Shown one piece after another: positions 47,450 to 56,852 of a stretch of 64,000 nucleotides of DNA. The notes beneath the pieces were generated by a model, which was given only the letters and a program-made list of their open reading frames with translations, was not told where the DNA came from and ran no database searches. Within the stretch, counting starts at the first letter, position 1. Each line of letters opens with the position of its first letter. Source of the stretch: Roseivirga thermotolerans (lineage in GTDB: Bacteria; Bacteroidota; Bacteroidia; Cytophagales; Cyclobacteriaceae); NCBI RefSeq assembly GCF_014653175.1, contig NZ_BNAG01000004.1, positions 558,001-622,000 of the forward strand. Direction: 5' to 3'. The position numbers were made by a program, and so were the translations under genes.

Positions 47450-47806
47450 ATGCTATGCCTCCTGGTTTGGGTCGAACAAGGTTCTCCACGCAGTGCCAGT
47501 ATGTCTCAGCTTCATGGTATGCAACGGCTTCCCTGCTAATCGGACAGCCGAAGACAGCTACAAGAAGTGGTACCAGAGAAAGATTTGACACAGCCCGAAA
47601 TGGCGCTAGTGTAGTTCTCCCGAAAGGTCTAAAGCCAGCAATCTCATCCCAAAGTGACCAATTGCACAGCACCGCCTCCAATCACCCTCATTTTTCATTT
47701 ACCGACAGAGAAGGGCATTCATCTGCCATTACCGGTCAGTCATCTAATAAAACCGTCATGGCCTCAGGCTTAAATTATTTTTGATTAAACGAAAAACACA
47801 AAAACC
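47450..47806. other. Leader/intergenic region before polysaccharide cluster
   Basis: 357 bases. A plus-strand frame (47455-47784) and a minus-strand frame (47448-47681) are open but neither reads like protein, with no Shine-Dalgarno-like sequence or family. The region may be the long 5' leader of the polysaccharide operon, which starts with GTG at 47807. I see no known riboswitch. Confidence 0.4.
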
Positions 47807-48565
47807 GTGAACAAAAGAGCCACATTTATCGTCAAACGAATCTTCGATATCCTCTTTGCGGGAACGCTGATTCTACTTATTAGCCCCATCCTGATAATCG
47901 TGTCACTGGCCATAAGGCTCGACTCGAAAGGGCCCATTTTCTACTATTCATACCGGGTAGGTCGAAACTACAAGATCTTCAAGTTCTACAAGTTCCGTTC
48001 TATGAGAACTGATGCCGACCGATTGGTTGAGAAAATGAAGCACCTTAACCAGTACGGAGTTGCAGAAGACAACCAGTTGGAAGAGCGTGCCTTGAACAGA
48101 CATGCTATTGCATGGCATGCCGATGACCCGATTGTAATTGCTGATGAAAAATATAGCGAAAAGGATCGCTTTGAAGATCTCAAATCTCAAGACAACAGCA
48201 ATTCATTCGTAAAATTTAAGAACGACCCACGCATTACAAGAATAGGTCGGTTTATCCGAAACACCAGCATCGATGAACTACCTCAGCTTTTCAACATTCT
48301 TAAGGGCGATATGTCGGTAGTTGGCAACAGACCTCTACCGCTTTATGAAGCAGAAAAACTTACCACTGACGAACGAGTGGGCAGATTCCTCGGTCCTGCT
48401 GGCCTTACCGGCTTATGGCAGGTAACTGAACGCGGCAAAGAAAATGTAGACCCGGAAAACCGAGTGAAGCTGGACATAGAGTACGCCATGAATTACAATT
48501 TATGGATGGACCTTAAAATATTAATAAAGACGCCTCTGGCGGCCTTCCAAACCGAAAATGTGTAA
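47807..48565 (+). CDS. Undecaprenyl-phosphate sugar phosphotransferase (initiating)
   Basis: 252 residues, GTG start. Bacterial sugar transferase (Bac_transf): TM helix ~13-35, KFYKFRSMRTDAD, NDPRITRIGRFIRNTSIDE followed by LPQLFNILKGDMSVVGNRP, and GLTGLWQVTERG. It loads the first sugar phosphate on undecaprenyl phosphate in the inner membrane and so starts the repeat unit of an exopolysaccharide. First gene of the cluster, two bases before the acyltransferase. Confidence 0.93.
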   Translation: MNKRATFIVKRIFDILFAGTLILLISPILIIVSLAIRLDSKGPIFYYSYRVGRNYKIFKFYKFRSMRTDADRLVEKMKHLNQYGVAEDNQLEERALNRHAIAWHADDPIVIADEKYSEKDRFEDLKSQDNSNSFVKFKNDPRITRIGRFIRNTSIDELPQLFNILKGDMSVVGNRPLPLYEAEKLTTDERVGRFLGPAGLTGLWQVTERGKENVDPENRVKLDIEYAMNYNLWMDLKILIKTPLAAFQTENV

Positions 48566-48567
48566 TC

Positions 48568-49731
48568 ATGCAATGGCTTCTCAAAAATCTGAAAAGACCC
48601 AATTCGGGCAGAGCTTATCTTCCATTTGTTGACGGAATACGATTTGTAGCCATACTGCCTGTTGTAATTCTCCATGCCAACGAACGATTTCTCAGGTATG
48701 TATATGGCGAACACAATCTGGAAGGTGCTACCGAACAAGTGAGTTACCTGATTAGCCGAGGAGCCATTGGTGTTATGATTTTCTTCGCCCTGAGCGGTTT
48801 TGTACTGGCCTTGCCTTTTGCCAAAGGTAGCAGCAATGGCCCTTTTAGTTATAAAAAATACTTTACCCGAAGGTTGGAGAGGCTCGAACCTCCCTACATC
48901 TTCTGGATGAGTTTGTTTGCCCTCGTACTCTTCCTTAAAAGCAATATCCCCTTTGAACAACTCGCTGGCCATTACTTCAGCAGTATTTTCTACGTGCACA
49001 ATATAGTATATGCCGATTTCCCCATCATTAACCCTGTCGCCTGGTCGCTGGAGGTAGAAATACAATATTATCTACTCGCTCCATTTCTAGCCATCGGTTA
49101 CTTCAGTATAAAAGCGGTGGTTAAAAGACGCCTAATGCTGATTGGCTTCACAGCCCTGTTCATTGTGGCACAGCATCTTTTAGGCTGGCAGTTCCAACCC
49201 TTCCGAGCGAGCCTGCTGGGCCAATTACAACACTTTCTCATTGGCCTTTTTGCAGCCGACTTGTTTGTGCACTCCAAAAACTGGTTGGCAGCCAAGCACA
49301 GAGCTTATGATCTACTTGGGGTTATTTCCTTTGCCATTATGATGTTTACCTGGACAGACGATATGGAAAAAGCACTGCTCTTTTCGGTTGCCCTCTGTGG
49401 GTTCTTCCTTAGTACACTCAAAGGGCGCTCTATTCCACAAATTCTTTCTTTCAAGTGGATTCCTGTCATCGGTGGCATGTGCTATACCATCTATCTTACC
49501 CATTTACCCCTTTTGGAGTTGTTTTATTCATTCATCGCCAAAATCGGTTATTCAACGACATATTTCTTAGGTCTAACGATAAGCCTGAGCATTGCGCTCG
49601 CTATGGTCTTACTTAGTAGTATCATTTTTTACCGGGTCATTGAGCGGCCATTCATGAAGAAAGACGGAATGAGCCAGGTGATCGACAAAGTGAAATCACT
49701 CTTCGGTAAGAAAATGGCAAAAACAGAATAA
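48568..49731 (+). CDS. Acyltransferase 3 family membrane protein
   Basis: 387 residues, about ten TM helices. N-terminal LPFVDGIRFVAILPVVILHA and FALSGFVLALPFA (R/H motifs of acyltransferase 3), RLERLEPPYIFWM and VAWSLEVEIQYYLL. It transfers acetyl or other acyl groups to sugars of the polysaccharide at the inner membrane. Tight spacing to both neighbours shows one operon. Confidence 0.9.
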   Translation: MQWLLKNLKRPNSGRAYLPFVDGIRFVAILPVVILHANERFLRYVYGEHNLEGATEQVSYLISRGAIGVMIFFALSGFVLALPFAKGSSNGPFSYKKYFTRRLERLEPPYIFWMSLFALVLFLKSNIPFEQLAGHYFSSIFYVHNIVYADFPIINPVAWSLEVEIQYYLLAPFLAIGYFSIKAVVKRRLMLIGFTALFIVAQHLLGWQFQPFRASLLGQLQHFLIGLFAADLFVHSKNWLAAKHRAYDLLGVISFAIMMFTWTDDMEKALLFSVALCGFFLSTLKGRSIPQILSFKWIPVIGGMCYTIYLTHLPLLELFYSFIAKIGYSTTYFLGLTISLSIALAMVLLSSIIFYRVIERPFMKKDGMSQVIDKVKSLFGKKMAKTE

Positions 49732-49735
49732 GACC

Positions 49736-50449
49736 ATGAAAAAGACACTTAGCATACTCGCCCTTCTTATCGGCCTTCAGTGGGTGGCCATGGCTCAGAG
49801 CCCCACCCAGCTCAAGGTAGAAAACCTTAGACCCGTAGAAGAACTTATTGCTGTGGCCATGCAACAGTCATCGGCTATCAAAGCTCTTGGAGTGGCTCAG
49901 CTACAGGCCGATCAGGAAATACAGATCAACAAAAAGAAGTGGTTGCAGCACATCACGGTGGCAGCAGGTGTCAATTATGGTAACGGCATTGTGGCCGATC
50001 AGCTTACGGGCGATCAAAGCGGTACAAGACTTACTTACCTGAGCCGTCAGAATGTAACCTACAACCTTGGTCTTAACATTAGACTACCCTTTACCGAGGT
50101 GAGCTCAAGAAAAAACGAAATCAAGCTTCAGGCGCTTGAAAAGGAAAAGCTGGATCATCTGAAGGGCAAAGAAGAAGAACTCATTAAAAAAGAAATCATA
50201 AAAATTTATTCTAACCTGAAGCACTTCATCAAGGCGGTTGAAATTCAGGTAGAAGTAGTACAATCGAACGAAATGGCCCTGGAAGTGGCTGAAGGCTACT
50301 TCAAAGCCGGTAAGCTTCCCCTTGAGCAGTACCGAATGGCCATGGAATCGCTTTACTCCTCAAAAATGGAGTTTGAAAAAGCCAAAAACGAAGCGTGGTT
50401 GGCTTACACTACCCTTAAGACTATTGTTGGAGAAGATATACTCAAGTAA
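49736..50449 (+). CDS. Half-length TolC-like outer-membrane protein
   Basis: 237 residues with signal peptide (MKKTLSILALLIGLQWVAMAQ). One helical/beta OEP-type repeat only: AVAMQQSSAIKALGVAQLQAD, a beta hairpin (RQNVTYNLGLNIRLPFTEV), then IKIYSNLKHFIKAVEIQVEVVQ and YFKAGKLPLEQYRMAMESLYSSKMEFEKAKNEAW. TolC proteins have two such repeats and ~450 residues. No Wza-type exporter lies in the cluster, so this could form, as an oligomer, the outer-membrane exit of the polysaccharide. Confidence 0.7.
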   Translation: MKKTLSILALLIGLQWVAMAQSPTQLKVENLRPVEELIAVAMQQSSAIKALGVAQLQADQEIQINKKKWLQHITVAAGVNYGNGIVADQLTGDQSGTRLTYLSRQNVTYNLGLNIRLPFTEVSSRKNEIKLQALEKEKLDHLKGKEEELIKKEIIKIYSNLKHFIKAVEIQVEVVQSNEMALEVAEGYFKAGKLPLEQYRMAMESLYSSKMEFEKAKNEAWLAYTTLKTIVGEDILK

Positions 50450-50452
50450 GTC

Positions 50453-52516
50453 ATGACCATTGTAGAAATCGTACGACTTATAGTAAGGTACTTCCACTTT
50501 ATAGCCGGAACCGCCATACTCCTCGCCTTCCTGGTCTTCTACAGTACCAAAGACGGTAAGAAAGAGTACTCCACTCATACGCTACTCAATACGGGTCTCA
50601 TCTCAGGTTACAGTATCGAAAGCAATGCCAGCGGCAGAGTGGATTATGCCAAAACCAACAACGAGTTAGAAAACCTCATCAACCTGGCTACCTCTTACGA
50701 AACCAACAAGGAACTCTCGGCCCGACTAATGGCACACCTTCTGTTGGCCCGCAAAAAAGGAGTACTAAGACTTTTGCCAGAAAATTTAGATCACTTTGAG
50801 CAAACCCTGAAAAACCTGGAAATCAATATTACTGATCAGGATACAGAAATCTCAATTTATCAGAAACTGGTAAATATGAGAGAAGCCGATCAGTTCAACG
50901 AAGTATACCTGATTGCTAATTCCAAGAACGATTTCTTTGGCATTGAGCAATTGGAAAACCTGGTGGTAACCCGCGAAGGTAACAGCGACATGATTCGCAT
51001 GGAATACACCTCAATAGATCCGTATATAAGCCAGAAAACACTCGAACTCCTCACCGGCATTTTCATGTCGAAGCAAAAAGGAATTAAAGAAGGCCAAAGC
51101 GATTCTGTAATTGGCTTCTTCGAGCAAGCTGTAAACAAATCTTCTGCAAAATTAAAAGGGGCTGAGGATGCTCTACTACAGTTTCGTGTAAACAACAAAA
51201 TCATTAACTATTACGAGCAAACCCGCTTTATCTCGGGCAACAAAGAAGAACTAGACAAGCAGTACCAGGACGAGTTGAAAATATTAGCCGGAGCCAAATC
51301 AGCCCTTGCAAAAATTGAAATTGAAATCTCCGACCGCGACATCCTTGCCAGCCTGCAAACCAAACTTGCCAATAATCGAGGCAACATTTCTAAGTACAGT
51401 GCCGAGCTTGCTTCACTTGAGCTAACCGCAGACACCGTACCTAATCAGGCCATGGTAATTCGCAAATCTGAGCTCAACCTGCAGATTGACTCGCTCAAAA
51501 GCCAAATGACCAATATTGCCAACGATTTGCTGTTTACCAGCCAAACTCCTGATGGGCTTGAAACTCGCGAAATGCTTACCCAGTGGCTCAACTTCACCAT
51601 TATGAAAGAAGAGTCTGCCGCCAAGCTATCCGTAATGGAGGCACGCCAGCAGGAGTATGAAAGAATTTATGACCGCTTTGCCCCCTTAGGTTCTACCCTA
51701 AAGAGACTTGAGCGCGAAATTGATGTGGCCGAAAGAGAATATCTGGAAAACCTACATAGCTACAACCAGGCTCGACTGCACAAGTACAGCATGATGATGT
51801 CGAGCAATATTAAGGTAATAGATGCGCCTTACTACCCCATTAAGCCGCTAAAGTCTAAGCGAATGATGATGGTGATTCTGGCCTTCTTAGTAGGAGCCAT
51901 TTTGCCTACAGCCATCATTATTGCCTCAGAGTTGATGGATAATTCTTTGAAGAAGCCGGAAACAGCCAAGGTGCAAACCGGATTGTATGTAGGCGGCATA
52001 TTAGCCAAAAACACTAAAAAGCTTCAAAAGAGCATAGACATGGACTCGTTGGATCGATTGGCCCTTAACCTCTTTGTCCAGGAATTAAGAGCCAATGCAC
52101 AAGGGGTAAAAGAACCAAAGACCGTAATTTTCTTTAGTACCGAAGCGGCAGAGGGTAAAAGCTACATTATTGAGCAATTAGAGAAGCACTTCCCCTATCT
52201 CAATTCGGGTGAAAATCCTGAGTTCATTTTCAAAGAACTTCCTTCTATTCTGCATAACCCATACTCGGAAGAAGAAGTAGCCAGCGGCAATGTGCATGTA
52301 CTCGTAGCCCGTGCCAACAGAAGATGGATGGCCTCAGACAAACATGTATTGAAGATATACCGCAAGCTTGCCAATAAAAAACCCCTACTATTTATCAACG
52401 CGGTGACTGCCGAGGTAATGGAAGAAGTAATTGGCGAAATACCTAAGAAAAGAAGCTGGCTGAGAGCCAGAGTAAAACAAGTGTTAACCACAGGTTTTAA
52501 AACTAACTCCATATGA
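50453..52516 (+). CDS. Wzc/GumC-like polysaccharide copolymerase with degenerate kinase part
   Basis: 687 residues. TM helices at ~17-33 and ~467-487 frame a large periplasmic region with coiled coils (~210-430), the Wzz/PCP layout. The cytoplasmic C-terminus (~490-687) resembles a BY-kinase: a P-loop-like STEAAEGKS at 562-570 and VHVLVARANRRW, but no clear Walker B Asp and no tyrosine cluster. It regulates chain length and links the periplasm to the exporter; autophosphorylation is doubtful. Three bases after the TolC-like gene; overlaps the next gene. Confidence 0.8.
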   Translation: MTIVEIVRLIVRYFHFIAGTAILLAFLVFYSTKDGKKEYSTHTLLNTGLISGYSIESNASGRVDYAKTNNELENLINLATSYETNKELSARLMAHLLLARKKGVLRLLPENLDHFEQTLKNLEINITDQDTEISIYQKLVNMREADQFNEVYLIANSKNDFFGIEQLENLVVTREGNSDMIRMEYTSIDPYISQKTLELLTGIFMSKQKGIKEGQSDSVIGFFEQAVNKSSAKLKGAEDALLQFRVNNKIINYYEQTRFISGNKEELDKQYQDELKILAGAKSALAKIEIEISDRDILASLQTKLANNRGNISKYSAELASLELTADTVPNQAMVIRKSELNLQIDSLKSQMTNIANDLLFTSQTPDGLETREMLTQWLNFTIMKEESAAKLSVMEARQQEYERIYDRFAPLGSTLKRLEREIDVAEREYLENLHSYNQARLHKYSMMMSSNIKVIDAPYYPIKPLKSKRMMMVILAFLVGAILPTAIIIASELMDNSLKKPETAKVQTGLYVGGILAKNTKKLQKSIDMDSLDRLALNLFVQELRANAQGVKEPKTVIFFSTEAAEGKSYIIEQLEKHFPYLNSGENPEFIFKELPSILHNPYSEEEVASGNVHVLVARANRRWMASDKHVLKIYRKLANKKPLLFINAVTAEVMEEVIGEIPKKRSWLRARVKQVLTTGFKTNSI

Positions 52517-53646
52517 AAAAAGTGATCGTTTGTCATAGTTTTCCGGCTTGGGACACCCCCTATATTAAGTCTACCATTGAGTTGCTCAAGCAATTAAGCG
52601 CAGACCATCGTGTAATAATGATAGACTATCACTACACACTTAAGGATCTGTTTTTCAATAAATTTGCTCCTGTTAAACAAATTTTAGGTTTAAGCAGAAG
52701 AACACGTACTTTCACCACAAATCAGGGAGCCATTGAGGTAATCTCAACTCCCCCTATACTGCCCATCAACTGGATTAAGCACAAAGGTTTGTTTAAGGCA
52801 ATGGCCCGGCTAAACGCCTGGGTCATTGGCAGGAGCATCAAAAAACAGCTACAGCGATCAGCAGTAGATTCTTATACTTTGGTGAACGCCTTTAATCCCG
52901 TCTATGGCTACTACTGCCGTTCATACTTCGCTCCGCTTAAAACAGTCTATTACTGCTACGATGAAATTGCCGCTACCGAATGGTCGGGAGTGCATGGAGC
53001 AGCCTATGAAGAACGTTTTATGCCATTGGCCGATGAGGTGATTTGCACCAGTAGTGTATTAAAAAGAAACAAGTCAGAGCTGGCCAAACAGATTCAGTTT
53101 ATACCCAACGGGGTAAATCTGGAGCTCTTTCTAGCCCCACACAAAGAGAAAAGCAACGGCTCTACGATTGGCTACATCGGAGCCATTGATAGCCGGATTG
53201 ACTTCGATCTGGTTGCACATTGCGCTCAGGCCCTGCCCGAGTTTGAATTTCAGTTCTACGGACCGGTGAAAACCACTTTGCCAAAACTACCGGCCAATGT
53301 GAAAATGCTGGGCGCAGTGGCTCAGGAACTATTGCCCGAAAAAGTTCAGGCCTTTGATGTTTGCCTCATTCCATTTGTAAAGAGTAAACTCACCGAAGCC
53401 ATTTACCCACTCAAAATCAATGAATACCTGGCCATGGGAAAAGCCGTAGTTTGCACCGATTTCTCAGACCTTTCCGACTTTGAAAAAGTGGCCGAAATAG
53501 CCACAGACAAAGATGGTTTTGTAAAGGCCATTCGGAAAGCCCTGCGGTACAACACCAGACTAAAAACCCAAAAACGAATTGAGTTTGCCAAACAAAACTC
53601 CTGGGAACATAGAGCCCGGCAGTTTGCCGAAGCACTTTCCGCTTAA
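52513..53646 (+). CDS. Glycosyltransferase, GT4/GT-B type
   Basis: 377 residues, start overlapping the preceding stop by four bases. GT-B fold: N-terminal VIVCHSFPAWDTPYI, domain hinge FIPNGVNLELF (~196-206), nucleotide-sugar side IGYIGAIDSRIDFDLV and the C-terminal IYPLKINEYLAMGKAVV in place of the E-x7-E motif. It adds a sugar to the lipid-linked repeat unit. Donor and acceptor unknown. Confidence 0.85.
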   Translation: MKKVIVCHSFPAWDTPYIKSTIELLKQLSADHRVIMIDYHYTLKDLFFNKFAPVKQILGLSRRTRTFTTNQGAIEVISTPPILPINWIKHKGLFKAMARLNAWVIGRSIKKQLQRSAVDSYTLVNAFNPVYGYYCRSYFAPLKTVYYCYDEIAATEWSGVHGAAYEERFMPLADEVICTSSVLKRNKSELAKQIQFIPNGVNLELFLAPHKEKSNGSTIGYIGAIDSRIDFDLVAHCAQALPEFEFQFYGPVKTTLPKLPANVKMLGAVAQELLPEKVQAFDVCLIPFVKSKLTEAIYPLKINEYLAMGKAVVCTDFSDLSDFEKVAEIATDKDGFVKAIRKALRYNTRLKTQKRIEFAKQNSWEHRARQFAEALSA

Positions 53647-53732
53647 CGCTCTTTTCGGTTATTCACCGAAGCATACCATCCATTGAACGAGTACAGACCA
53701 AATTGGCCTAAAGCCTTTGCACTTTTGTATTC

Positions 53733-55220
53733 ATGGATAATCCACAAAACGTTTATACTCCAAAGGGTGCAGCCATTTTTGGCACTCCATTAGGATGGCT
53801 CATTATTCTGGCCATTCTGGGGCTTAGTTTTGTACTTATTCACTTTATAGGCCTCATTGGTGGCATGCTACTGCTAGGGCTACCCGTAGGCCTGGTAGTA
53901 GTTTCCTACATATGGAACCGACCCAAGATTGGCGTATGGGGAACACTCATTATGGCTTTCTTTTCGGCCGGAATTACCCGATATGTTCCCGGCCCCTGGG
54001 GACTCACGGTAGACATACTGCTTGCCCTTTCATGGCTAAGTATAATTCTCAATAAATCCATTAAACCTAACTGGAAACACGCCAAAAACCCGATTGTGGC
54101 CCTCACCAGCTTTTGGATGCTTTTTCTGACTCTGGAAATCGTAAACCCCAGTGGCAACGGGCTCATTGCCTGGTTTTATGCCATGCGCGGAATTGGCTTT
54201 TATCAGGCACTTACGGTACCCCTGGTCTTTCTCTTTTTCAGAAAGCAGAAAGACATGAATCAATTCTTTAACGCCCTTATACTATTCTCTCTAATTGGTA
54301 CGGTTTGGGGCTTTAAGCAGCAAATACTGGGAGTAGATGCAGCGGAACATCACTGGCTTTATGCCGAAAACCATCATGAAGAGCATGTATTGCATGGGGT
54401 ATTGAGGGTCTTCTCCTTCTACTCCGATGCGGGGAGTTTTGGCTCATCGCAGGCCATGATGGCCCTTATGTGCGGTATTCTGTTTATGGGTCCCTACCCC
54501 ACAGCCAAGAAAATAAAATACCTTGTTCTTGCCATTGTATTCTTGCTGGGCTTTGCCATTTCAGGAACCAGAGGGGCTTTGGCCGTGCCATTGGCAGGAG
54601 GTATTGCATACCTCATACTCATAAAGAATTTTAAAATACTTATAGCCGGCTTTAGTGCCATGATCATTGTGTTTGTCATACTCAAATACACCTTTCTTTT
54701 TCAGGGTGTTGAACAGGTAAGGCGAATGCGAACGGCATTAGACCCTAATAACAAGTCGCTTAGTGTACGGCTGGAAAACCAGAAAACCTTTGCCCGCTAT
54801 CTGGCCACACGACCTTTTGGTGGAGGCATAGGCACAGCTGGTTTTTGGGGCGCACGATTTAACCCTGATTCTCTGATGGCCAATACGGCCACCGACAGTT
54901 GGTTTGTGAAAATCTGGGCAGAAACGGGGCCCATTGGCTTAATGGTTCACCTCGTTGTGTTGGGATTTATACTAGGCTATGGTGGTTTAAAGATTATGCG
55001 GATGCGCTGTCTCAAAAACCGCACACAAGCTTCTGCCTTATATGCCATGCTGGCAGGAGCCATTTTTGCGAGTTATGGCAACCAGGTACTCATTCAAATG
55101 CCCACCGGTATCATACTCAATTTTGCCATTCCGTTCATCTTCTTAATTGCTGAACGAGACACCAAAACCTGGCTCAAAGGCATTAAAAAGCCATCTAAAC
55201 TCAGAGAGCTATTACAGTAA
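53733..55220 (+). CDS. O-antigen ligase/polymerase (Wzy-like) membrane protein
   Basis: 495 residues with about twelve TM helices and a large periplasmic loop near 325-400. The family pattern GTRGALAVPLAGGIAYL and the loop RPFGGGIGTAGFW fit O-antigen ligase/Wzy. It would polymerise undecaprenyl-linked repeat units on the periplasmic side. Last gene before a 309-base gap. Confidence 0.82.
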   Translation: MDNPQNVYTPKGAAIFGTPLGWLIILAILGLSFVLIHFIGLIGGMLLLGLPVGLVVVSYIWNRPKIGVWGTLIMAFFSAGITRYVPGPWGLTVDILLALSWLSIILNKSIKPNWKHAKNPIVALTSFWMLFLTLEIVNPSGNGLIAWFYAMRGIGFYQALTVPLVFLFFRKQKDMNQFFNALILFSLIGTVWGFKQQILGVDAAEHHWLYAENHHEEHVLHGVLRVFSFYSDAGSFGSSQAMMALMCGILFMGPYPTAKKIKYLVLAIVFLLGFAISGTRGALAVPLAGGIAYLILIKNFKILIAGFSAMIIVFVILKYTFLFQGVEQVRRMRTALDPNNKSLSVRLENQKTFARYLATRPFGGGIGTAGFWGARFNPDSLMANTATDSWFVKIWAETGPIGLMVHLVVLGFILGYGGLKIMRMRCLKNRTQASALYAMLAGAIFASYGNQVLIQMPTGIILNFAIPFIFLIAERDTKTWLKGIKKPSKLRELLQ

Positions 55221-55529
55221 TCTAACCTGGATTCGATTTAAGTAAGTAGTAAAATATCCCCTCTTAGGAGGTCACTGCGGAATTTTCCTCTGAAAACTTC
55301 ACATACGCAAAGGAAAATATCCGCAATCTCATTTAGGCTCTGTTGAGATACCGGAGAAAACAGCCCTTTTTGATAGTTTAAGGCCTGTTTTTCCGACATG
55401 ACGTTCTTTTCGTACATCGAACTCAGGTTAATCTAAGCACTCATTTCATTCATCGTTGATTTCCTGCCATTCACCTTATAATTCCGGAAGGGAGCTTTGG
55501 TGGAGGTAGATTTGAATAAACATCGAAAC
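55221..55529. other. Intergenic region with strong hairpin inside polysaccharide cluster
   Basis: 309 bases. A 13-bp stem with a single bulge (GCGGAATTTTCCT at 55277-55289 pairing with 55311-55324; 21-nt loop). No T run follows directly. It separates the first and second halves of the cluster, which are therefore likely to be two transcription units or one with an internal control step. Confidence 0.5.
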
Positions 55530-56708
55530 ATGAAAACTCTAGCCCAAATCATCATCGCGTTTCCAGTAGCTTACCTGGTGGTAGCTAGCCTTTACCAACT
55601 AATTCTGGCCATTGCCAGCACATTTAAGACTGCAAGAGTGGTGGTTAAAGAAGAGGGCCTGAGCAAGTTTCTGATTCTGGTACCTGCTTATAAAGAAGAT
55701 CAGGTAATTCAGCAGACTGTTAAATTGAACCTCCAACACAGATACGAGTATCCCAAAGAGCACTTCGATCTGGTAGTAATTGCCGATCAGCTGCAACAGG
55801 AAACTCATACGGCCCTGGAACAAATGGGCGCTAAGGTTCACGCAGTATCATTCGATAAAAGCACGAAAGTAAAGTCGCTACAGAGCGCCATGAACCACTA
55901 CAAAAACGGTTATGATGCCGTGGTAGTGCTCGATGCGGACAATGTGATGGAAAGAGGCTTCTTATTCAAAGCCAATCGCCTGATGAAGTCCGGTTTGAGA
56001 GCTGTTCAGGGATTGCGCAAAGCAGCCAACAGCAATACTTCTACTGCATTGATGGACGGCTTGTCTGAAACGGCCAACACGGCTATGCTATGCCAGGGAG
56101 CTAATAATTTAGGGCTTTCCTCTAAGCTATCCGGTTCGGCTATGGTATTCGACTATAGCTTGTTCGACACAGTAATAGCTCAGTGCAAGGCCATTGGTGG
56201 CTTTGATAAAGAAATGGAGCTTATCCTTACCAAAGGTGGTGAGTTCATCCATTACTCTGAGCAGATTTCGGTTTTAGACCAGAAAGTTTCATCTACTGAA
56301 GCCTTTACTCGTCAGAGAGGGCGATGGCTCGAGGCTCAGTACACCTATTTCAAGAGATCGATTAGGGAGAGCATGGTGCAACTGGCAAAGGGCAACTTCG
56401 ACTTTTTCCATAAAGTTATGCAGTTGGCGCTACCCCCGCGTGCGGTAGCTCCCTTTGCCATCACTTTGTTTGCACTTACCGGACTGCTATTAAAAAGCCA
56501 GGTGCTTTTTGTAGCCAGCACCGGAGCACTGCTAGCCCTTATTATAGCTTACCTGTTGGTGCTTCCTACTCAAGCACTTCTCAGAGAGTCTTTTCGCATC
56601 GCGTTCAGCCTTCCCAAAATTGGCTGGGCAGCTTTCAAGGCTCTTTTACTTATGCAGAAATCCAAAAAGGAATTCATTCACACTGAACACCAAATTTTAG
56701 AACTATGA
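55530..56708 (+). CDS. Processive glycosyltransferase, GT2 family
   Basis: 392 residues from the ATG at 55530; the frame opens at a TTG (55497) whose 11 codons look like leader. TM ~5-28, GT-A core with ILVPAYKED, LDADN (DxD), and the QRxRW motif as RQRGRWLEAQ; two to three C-terminal TM helices (~300-350). It resembles membrane-bound polysaccharide synthases that extend and export a chain or transfer a sugar at the membrane. It overlaps a 48-aa membrane-protein gene by four bases. Confidence 0.85.
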   Translation: MKTLAQIIIAFPVAYLVVASLYQLILAIASTFKTARVVVKEEGLSKFLILVPAYKEDQVIQQTVKLNLQHRYEYPKEHFDLVVIADQLQQETHTALEQMGAKVHAVSFDKSTKVKSLQSAMNHYKNGYDAVVVLDADNVMERGFLFKANRLMKSGLRAVQGLRKAANSNTSTALMDGLSETANTAMLCQGANNLGLSSKLSGSAMVFDYSLFDTVIAQCKAIGGFDKEMELILTKGGEFIHYSEQISVLDQKVSSTEAFTRQRGRWLEAQYTYFKRSIRESMVQLAKGNFDFFHKVMQLALPPRAVAPFAITLFALTGLLLKSQVLFVASTGALLALIIAYLLVLPTQALLRESFRIAFSLPKIGWAAFKALLLMQKSKKEFIHTEHQILEL

Positions 56709-56851
56709 TTTTTCAAGGAATGCCCTGGCCGGCCGTATTGCCAATTGCAATTCTAGCCATGATTTACGCCATTAACCTAGCTAAAAAACACGAGAAGACA
56801 GTTGTGAAAGACAAACTGGACGGTCTCAAAGACAAGAAAAACAACCATTAA
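56705..56851 (+). CDS. Single-TM small protein in polysaccharide cluster, 48 aa
   Basis: Begins MIFQGMPWPAVLPIAILAMI, a TM helix (~8-25), then a very basic, charged tail (KKHEKTVVKDKLDGLKDKK). The ATG overlaps the GT2 stop (ATGA), and the stop is one base before the next glycosyltransferase ATG, so it is firmly in the operon. Perhaps an accessory subunit of the GT2 synthase; no homologue recognised. Confidence 0.65.
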   Translation: MIFQGMPWPAVLPIAILAMIYAINLAKKHEKTVVKDKLDGLKDKKNNH

Positions 56852-56852
56852 G

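Noticed and set aside
47455-47784. 109-codon plus-strand ORF before the polysaccharide cluster
   Set aside because: Composition rich in Ser/Thr/Arg without domain pattern, equal openness on the opposite strand, and position after a terminator suggest untranslated leader.
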